DNA of 17,629 nt from a bacterium. Its GTDB lineage: Bacteria; Zixibacteria; MSB-5A5; GN15; FEB-12. Of this stretch, positions 14,726 through 17,629 are shown one piece after another. The notes below the pieces were generated by a model. That model did not search any database, was not told the DNA's origin, and saw nothing but the letters and a program-made list of their open reading frames with translations. The stretch covers positions 1 through 17,629 of the forward strand of contig DAOUUR010000005.1 of NCBI GenBank assembly GCA_030668045.1, given 5' to 3'. Position 1 is the stretch's first letter; each line of letters opens with the position of its first letter. The position numbers and the translations under genes are program-made.

Positions 14726-17293
14726 ATGCACCATCGATCAATCCTAACTATAATCAGCTTGCTGATTCTTGTGGCTTCAGGTATGGCCGAGACACCGGCC
14801 GAGCCAAACAGGGCATCCGTCACTTATTATCTGACACCGGACGGACTCTTTGACATTGAAGCCGCCCGCCGCCGCGGGTTTGAGGGTTCGCTTGATTTGG
14901 ACGGGTTCGAGGTCACGCTTGACCCCATCAACGATACTCCCCGATTAAGTCCAAAGCTGGTCGAGTCCGACCCGGACGATCAATACTGGCATGAAATGAG
15001 TGTGCCGGACCTGGGGACGAATGGTACTGTATACGCTTTTGCGACTTACAACTATGCCCTATTCGCAGCCGGGGGGTTTACTGTGGCCAGCGGAGGGGCG
15101 GCCAATCATATTGCTTGGTGGACCGGTGCCACTTGGGAACCACTTGGCTCCGGGTTGAATGACGAAGGCAAATCGCTTGCGGTATTTGACGACGATCTGA
15201 TTACCGGGGGGCAGTTCACAACTGCAGGTGGTGTTGCGGCAAATCATATCGCCCGTTGGGATTTCTCGACGTGGCACCCGCTCGGCTCGGGGATGAATGC
15301 TACCGTCAGGGCACTTATTGTATACAATGGAGATCTGATTGCAGGGGGAGATTTTACGGCTGCCGGCGGACTCACTGCCAATTATGTAGCACAATGGGAT
15401 GGTTCGGCTTGGCAGTCACTGGGCGCAGGGATGAACGGTAATGTTCATTCGCTGATGATTCACAACGGTGATTTGGTAGCCGGAGGAGAGTTCACGACGG
15501 CTGGCGGTGTGAGCGCCAATCGTATCGCCCGTTGGGATGGCTCGACATGGCACCCACTTGGTGCAGGTATGAATAGTCAAGTCATGTCTCTGACGGACTA
15601 CAACGGTGACATGATAGCCGGAGGGGATTTCACGACTGCCGGTGGGACCGTTGCCAATCACATTGCTCGCTGGAATGGTACAATATGGCAACCTTGTGGA
15701 TCGGGAACAGATCTTCAAGTCTATGCGCTGGCGGTTTACGACGATGACCTGATCGCCGGGGGAGAATTCACAGCGGCTGGCGGGGTCACCGCTAATCATG
15801 TTGCTGGCTGGGACGGTTCGACGTGGCAACCACTCGGCTCAGGTATGAACGCCAGGGTCTGGGCCCTAACAGCCTGCACTGGTGAGCTGATGGCCGGAGG
15901 GGATTTCACTACCGCTGGTGGAGATGCGGCCAATCGAATTGCCCGCTGGGATACTTCCATCTGGCAGCCGCAGGGTGGGTCGGTGGAGCCAGGGATCCGT
16001 TCCCTAGTTATATACAACGATGATCTAATCGCAGGGGGATTCTTGCAGAATGCCGGTGGGGTTGCGACCAGTTGTGTTGCCAAGTGGAATGGTTCTACCT
16101 GGCAACCGCTTGGTTTGGGGATTGGCTCGGGGAAGATTGATGACGCTGTCTTTGCATTGACCGTCTATGACGGTGAGTTGATCGCAGGCGGGCGTTTCGT
16201 TGCCGCGGGTGGGGCGGCGGCCAATTTTATTGCCCGCTGGGATGGCTCGATATGGCGACCGATCGGCTCGGGGATGAACGAGATGGTCCGATCCCTGACG
16301 GTCTTTAACAGCGAGTTGATCGTCGGGGGACGATTCACGACGGCCGGTGGTGTTGCTGCGAACAAAATCGCCCGCTGGGATGGTTCGACATGGCAACCAC
16401 TCGGCTCGGGGATGAGTGGTTACAGCGTATTGTCCCTAACGGTCTACAACGGCGAGCTGATCGCCGGGGGAGATTTCTGGACCGCCGGTGGGGTTGCAGC
16501 CGATTATATCTCCCGCTGGGATGGTTCGACATGGCAACCGCTCGGCTCGGGGATGGATTACTGTGTTTTCGGCGTTACGGTCTACAACGGTGATCTGATC
16601 GCCTGCGGATTTTTCGAGACTGCCGGCGGGGCTGCTGCCAATAATATCGCCCGTTGGGATGGTTCGACCTGGCACTCACTCGGCTCAGGGATGGATCTTT
16701 ATGTTATGTGCCTGATGGGCTACCACGGCGAGTTGATCGCCGGCGGATATTTCACGAGTGCTGGTGGAACTGCTGCCAATTATATTGCCCGGTGGGACGG
16801 TTCATCCTGGCACCCTCTCGGCTCGGGGGTGAGTGGGTACCGTGTCAGCTCCTTTACCTCCTACAACGGTGACCTGATCGCCGGTGGAGCGTTCTTTACC
16901 GCCGGTGGATTTTCTGCCAGTGGTATTGCCCGATGGGATAAGCCGGCAACCGACACCGATGGTGATGGTGTGCCCGACTACCTCGACAACTGCCCTGATG
17001 ATATCAATGCAGGTCAGGAAGATGCCGATGGCATTCCACCCGGTGACGCCTGCTGTTGTATTGACACCCGTGGCAACGCCAACGGTGACACCGGTGAGCA
17101 AGTCAATATATCGGATATTACATATCTGGTTGAATACCTATTCGGTGTGCCGCTGGGACCGACACCACCGTGCCCAAATGAAGGGAACGCCAATGGTGAC
17201 GAAGGCGAGCAAATCAACATCTCTGATATCACGTACTTGGTGGAATACCTGTTCGGGGTGCCCCTCGGACCAGCACCACCGGCCTGCCCGTAA
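14726..17293 (+). CDS. Secreted 14-repeat propeller protein with TSP3 and dockerin-like tail
   Basis: The product is 855 residues. Residues 1-21 are a signal peptide (cleavage after SGMA). Residues 102-738 are fourteen repeats of about 46 residues with the consensus V-x-x-L-x-x-Y-N-G-x-L-I-A-G-G-x-F-T-T-A-G-G, then ANxIARWDGSTWQPLGSGM. Kelch- or propeller-like blades have this look, and fourteen would fit two seven-bladed propellers. Residues 743-776 (DTDGDGVPDYLDNCPDD, ending GDACC) match a thrombospondin type 3 calcium repeat, degenerate at the end. Residues 783-855 are two dockerin-like EF-hand repeats (NANGD, then NISDITYLVEYLFG), with a loop two residues longer than in classical cellulosomal dockerins. 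There is no T9SS sorting tail. GGAGG lies four bases before the ATG. The role is unknown; surface attachment or a calcium-dependent binding role is inferred. It stands alone on the plus strand. Confidence 0.85.
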   Translation: MHHRSILTIISLLILVASGMAETPAEPNRASVTYYLTPDGLFDIEAARRRGFEGSLDLDGFEVTLDPINDTPRLSPKLVESDPDDQYWHEMSVPDLGTNGTVYAFATYNYALFAAGGFTVASGGAANHIAWWTGATWEPLGSGLNDEGKSLAVFDDDLITGGQFTTAGGVAANHIARWDFSTWHPLGSGMNATVRALIVYNGDLIAGGDFTAAGGLTANYVAQWDGSAWQSLGAGMNGNVHSLMIHNGDLVAGGEFTTAGGVSANRIARWDGSTWHPLGAGMNSQVMSLTDYNGDMIAGGDFTTAGGTVANHIARWNGTIWQPCGSGTDLQVYALAVYDDDLIAGGEFTAAGGVTANHVAGWDGSTWQPLGSGMNARVWALTACTGELMAGGDFTTAGGDAANRIARWDTSIWQPQGGSVEPGIRSLVIYNDDLIAGGFLQNAGGVATSCVAKWNGSTWQPLGLGIGSGKIDDAVFALTVYDGELIAGGRFVAAGGAAANFIARWDGSIWRPIGSGMNEMVRSLTVFNSELIVGGRFTTAGGVAANKIARWDGSTWQPLGSGMSGYSVLSLTVYNGELIAGGDFWTAGGVAADYISRWDGSTWQPLGSGMDYCVFGVTVYNGDLIACGFFETAGGAAANNIARWDGSTWHSLGSGMDLYVMCLMGYHGELIAGGYFTSAGGTAANYIARWDGSSWHPLGSGVSGYRVSSFTSYNGDLIAGGAFFTAGGFSASGIARWDKPATDTDGDGVPDYLDNCPDDINAGQEDADGIPPGDACCCIDTRGNANGDTGEQVNISDITYLVEYLFGVPLGPTPPCPNEGNANGDEGEQINISDITYLVEYLFGVPLGPAPPACP
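15029..16939 (+). repeat. Fourteen tandem ~138-base coding repeats
   Basis: The repeats encode residues 102-738. Most units are 46 codons; unit 8 has 51, units 10 and 13 have 47, and the last lacks its end. Units 9-14 share near-identical DNA blocks, such as tggcaaccgctcggctcggg, whereas units 1-8 are more diverged. This suggests recent expansion or gene conversion in the 3' half. Confidence 0.85.
17072..17290 (+). repeat. Tandem dockerin-like coding repeats
   Basis: Two copies offset by 111 bases (37 codons) encode Gly-Asn-Ala-Asn-Gly-Asp, then NISDITYLVEYLFGVPLGP, then a Pro-rich end. The protein copies are nearly identical while third codon positions differ in many places, so the duplication is not very recent and the protein sequence has been kept. 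Confidence 0.75.
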
Positions 17294-17328
17294 CGTACAC
17301 CAAACTGTGACCGGCACATTTGCCTGCC

Positions 17329-17371
17329 CGCCGTGGTCGAAGATGCGCTGTGGTCGATGATGCGCCGTGGC
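17329..17371. repeat. 43-base repeat, copy 1 (17-base tandem unit)
   Basis: It is built of two and a half copies of a 17-base unit close to cgccgtggtcgatgatg. Copy 2 at 17587-17629 has the same 43 bases with two differences (T/C at the sixth position and T/C in the second unit). Confidence 0.8.
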
Positions 17372-17427
17372 GTGCGTGCGGATGCGATCCTGCCATCATA
17401 AACTGGAAACGTCCTCGCGGGAGCACA

Positions 17428-17573
17428 GTCCGCCTCGGCGGACCGCGCTACTATATCATCACGATAGTCGTAGGTCACGGTTGCTTGCCAACCTGACACC
17501 ACAATGGTAGGCATGCCGGTGCCTTAAAGCAGGCTTGCCTGTCCAAAATCCACATCACAACACCCCGGCCGGG
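17428..17573. repeat. Cluster of short palindromes (REP-like)
   Basis: Five perfect short inverted repeats sit in 146 bases: GTCCGCC/GGCGGAC (17428-17443), GGTTG/CAACC (17479-17493), AGGCA/TGCCT (17509-17524), CAGGC/GCCTG (17530-17541) and CCCGGCCGGG (17564-17573). None is followed by a T-run, so they look like extragenic palindromes rather than classical terminators. Confidence 0.5.
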
Positions 17574-17586
17574 TGGCAGGGTAATC

Positions 17587-17629
17587 CGCCGCGGTCGAAG
17601 ATGCGCCGTGGTCGATGATGCGCCGTGGC
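17587..17629. repeat. 43-base repeat, copy 2 (runs to window edge)
   Basis: The second copy of the 43-base block begins 258 bases after the first and ends exactly at the window edge, so the array may extend further. It differs from copy 1 at two bases. Confidence 0.8.

Larger units (their letters stand above)
17294..17629. other. Non-coding, repeat-rich region at right edge
   Basis: No credible gene or T-run terminator follows the repeat-protein gene. The region has two copies of a 43-base block, one of them at the window edge, with several short palindromes between them. It may continue past the window. Confidence 0.6.

Noticed and set aside
15029..16939. Regular spaced repeats suggesting a CRISPR array
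   Set aside because: The period is 138 bases, the repeats are in frame and encode a consistent protein unit, and the units are continuous with no unique spacers.
17014..17514. Minus-strand open frame of 166 codons across the right end
   Set aside because: It overlaps the dockerin repeats in antisense and then repeat-rich DNA. No start signal or protein motif was seen.
17329..17629. Two 43-base repeats as attachment sites or CRISPR repeats
   Set aside because: There is no integrase or cas gene, only two copies are visible, and the block is itself a short tandem repeat.

Overview
The window reads as chromosomal DNA of a Gram-negative, FCB-type bacterium. My best guess is candidate phylum Zixibacteria or a close relative. 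This rests on a PorU-type sortase and a cargo protein with a type IX secretion sorting tail, a PorV/PorQ-family outer-membrane protein, lipoprotein signals, and a secreted beta-propeller protein ending in a thrombospondin-3/dockerin-like tail with 'NANGD...NISDITYLVEYLFG' repeats. That lineage is inference from domain style, not from a marker gene. Base composition looks mixed (roughly half G+C) and codon use looks even, with no obvious foreign island.

Layout. Positions 1-10444 carry a minus-strand operon, read right to left. It encodes a PorU-like C25 sortase (6614-10444), a PorV/PorQ-type barrel interrupted by a propeller domain (4029-6593), an M6-type zinc metalloprotease with FG-GAP repeats and a C-terminal sorting domain (696-4007), and a small membrane protein cut by the left window edge (1-686). 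Gaps are 9-21 bases and each gene has its own Shine-Dalgarno, so the four genes look co-transcribed. The implied pathway is Sec export, barrel passage by T9SS, PorV shuttling, and PorU cleavage/attachment of the protease. The T9SS core (SprA/Sov, PorK-N) is not in the window.

Positions 10445-10818 are non-coding. A second minus-strand unit follows: tryptophanase tnaA (11403-12812) coupled to a small lipoprotein (10819-11403). Its 5' region has a clear sigma70-type promoter (13036-13064), a Trp-containing 22-codon ORF whose ATG sits at the predicted transcription start, and a hairpin that pairs exactly with the tnaA ribosome-binding site. Together these look like a candidate attenuation or translational-control leader. 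Two further minus-strand genes encode a lipoprotein (13170-13790) and an unrecognised anchored protein (13890-14489).

On the plus strand, a consensus promoter (14557-14585) drives a long leader holding a three-way-junction inverted repeat (14623-14684). It leads into an 855-residue secreted protein (14726-17293) of fourteen ~46-residue repeats plus the TSP3/dockerin-like tail. The right end (17294-17629) has no gene. It contains two copies of a 43-base block built from a 17-base tandem unit, with a cluster of small palindromes between them.

No tRNA, rRNA, CRISPR array, transposase or convincing rho-independent terminator was found. The most interesting items are the PorV barrel with an inserted propeller, the tnaA leader architecture, and the structured repeats on either side of the repeat-protein gene.
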